64,000 nucleotides of DNA from Seonamhaeicola sp. S2-3 (lineage in GTDB: Bacteria; Bacteroidota; Bacteroidia; Flavobacteriales; Flavobacteriaceae): the NCBI RefSeq assembly GCF_001971785.1, contig NZ_CP019389.1, positions 2,057,001 through 2,121,000 of the forward strand. Direction: 5' to 3'. Under the pieces are notes generated by a model, which was given only the letters and a program-made list of their open reading frames with translations, made no database searches and had not been told where the DNA came from. The position numbers were made by a program, and so were the translations under genes. Below are positions 63,323 to 64,000 of this stretch, one piece after another (position 1 is the first letter of the stretch; every line of letters begins with the position of its first letter).

Positions 63323-64000
63323 TTAAGAATATAATTTAATCAAGCGATATAAGAAGTATTCCGTATTCCTGACTCCCCTAAATTGAGATCTAAAAGCCTT
63401 TACTTTGGCATTAAAGGATTCAGCTGAAGCATTAGTACTTCTGTTTATAAAATAGTTGAGTACAGAGCGGTAATTTAAAGTAATACTATTGGCTACCGTT
63501 TGGAAGCTCTTAAATCCTGACTCCTCTACATCTTTGTACCAGTGGGCTAGTTTGGTGTAAGCTACTTTAATATCTATGGCTTGGTTAAAAATATTCCTCA
63601 AGCCTTGAACAAGTCCATAAGCTTTCTTTAATTCTGGGTATTCATTAAACAATATCTGTCCCCTCTCTTTCTGATTTGGAGTCCATTTATCTGGGGATTT
63701 ATACAGTAGATATCTACTCCTGGCCAGGAGTTGTTTTGAGCTATCACCATTAGAAAAAGTTACAGGTTTAAATTCTTTGTCGGCAGCTCTAGATAGCTTT
63801 ATCTGTTCATTTTCTTGATCCAAAGCTTCCCATCGGTATTTGATACGAAGATCTTGGAGCGCCTCTATTGCCAGCTTCTGTACATGGAACCTGTCTGTTA
63901 CTTGGATGGCTTTCGGGAAACATTTAGTGGAGATTGTTTTCATAGAGTTAGCCATGTCTAAGGTAATCTCTTTCACTTTAGCACGCTTTTTTGCTGGGAT
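63323..64000 (-). CDS. ISAon1-family (ISL3-like) transposase, partial
   Basis: The minus-strand frame runs in from the window edge with no stop and ends at 63323, at least 225 residues. KEITLDMANSMKTISTKCFP, QVTDRFHVQKLAIEALQDLR and the later STNASAESFNAKVKAFRSQF are features of the ISL3/ISAon1 DDE transposases: an Asp-containing strand, a second Asp in TDRFH, and a C-terminal Glu in AESFNAKVKAFR. Only the C-terminal part is inside the window. It lies about 110 bp beyond the rRNA terminator, so an insertion sequence has landed next to the rRNA operon. The element's outer end should lie in 63211-63322, but I could not define its inverted repeat. Confidence 0.9.
   Translation of the reverse strand: MPAKKRAKVKEITLDMANSMKTISTKCFPKAIQVTDRFHVQKLAIEALQDLRIKYRWEALDQENEQIKLSRAADKEFKPVTFSNGDSSKQLLARSRYLLYKSPDKWTPNQKERGQILFNEYPELKKAYGLVQGLRNIFNQAIDIKVAYTKLAHWYKDVEESGFKSFQTVANSITLNYRSVLNYFINRSTNASAESFNAKVKAFRSQFRGVRNTEYFLYRLIKLYS

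Overview
The window is AT-rich chromosomal DNA from a member of the Bacteroidetes, almost certainly a marine-type Flavobacteriaceae. The evidence is a gldA gliding-motility ATPase, promoters of the TTTG / TAnnTTTG type, A-rich rather than GGAGG ribosome-binding regions, a 'putative porin' outer-membrane protein, an ISAon1-type transposase, and a 16S rRNA with Bacteroidetes-type 5' and 3' ends. Genus cannot be fixed by reading alone.

Layout. 1-2066 (minus): leuA and the start-side of leuB (leucine synthesis; leuB runs off the left edge). 2216-3760: a conserved helical protein of unknown role. 3811-9969: a SAM-I riboswitch controlling metY, a very long fusion gene (homoserine O-acetyltransferase + aspartate kinase-like + homoserine dehydrogenase) and a second trans-sulfuration enzyme. 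10246-11143: a divergent and a normal Hsp20. 11202-21309: an Rrf2 regulator followed by a sulfate-assimilation run (DUF2061, cysH, cysD, cysN, sulfite reductase, both siroheme-synthesis genes, a ferredoxin-NADP reductase-like flavoprotein, cysE, cysM). 21350-26338: a second SAM-I riboswitch, metH split into two genes, and metF. Together these regions form an almost complete sulfate-to-cysteine/methionine route.

26374-31476: a lipid A deacylase-like outer-membrane protein, a GIN-domain lipoprotein, and ackA/pta on the opposite strand. 31699-32595: gldA (minus). 32702-36923: the aromatic operon pheA-aminotransferase-tyrA-DAHP synthase/chorismate mutase. It is preceded by what looks like a complete ribosome-mediated attenuator, including an 18-residue leader peptide with nine Phe/Tyr codons; this is the most striking signal in the window. 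36937-43928: housekeeping genes (rsgA, dtd, mazG-like, aroA, queA, rlmN, polyprenyl synthase). 43970-44663: an internally deleted IS256-family element. 44713-54927: mainly minus-strand genes (Spy-like protein, outer-membrane protein, lysS, PPK2, nucleoid-associated protein, a large lipoprotein, rnhB), with lipB and a 52-residue Pmp3/YqaE membrane peptide on plus. 55357-57360: putative porin.

57634-63210: a complete rRNA operon with two near-identical promoters, 16S, tRNA-Ile(GAT), tRNA-Ala(TGC), 23S, 5S and a terminator. Long-range complementary flanks define the 16S and 23S processing stems, and short heptamer-like repeats occupy the spacers. 63323-64000 (minus): an ISAon1-family transposase cut by the right edge. 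I see no CRISPR array, prophage or clear defence or secretion system. The interest lies in regulation (attenuator, riboswitches, candidate Rrf2 operator), unusual fusions (MetX-AK-HSD; sulfite reductase-HEPN) and small extragenic elements.
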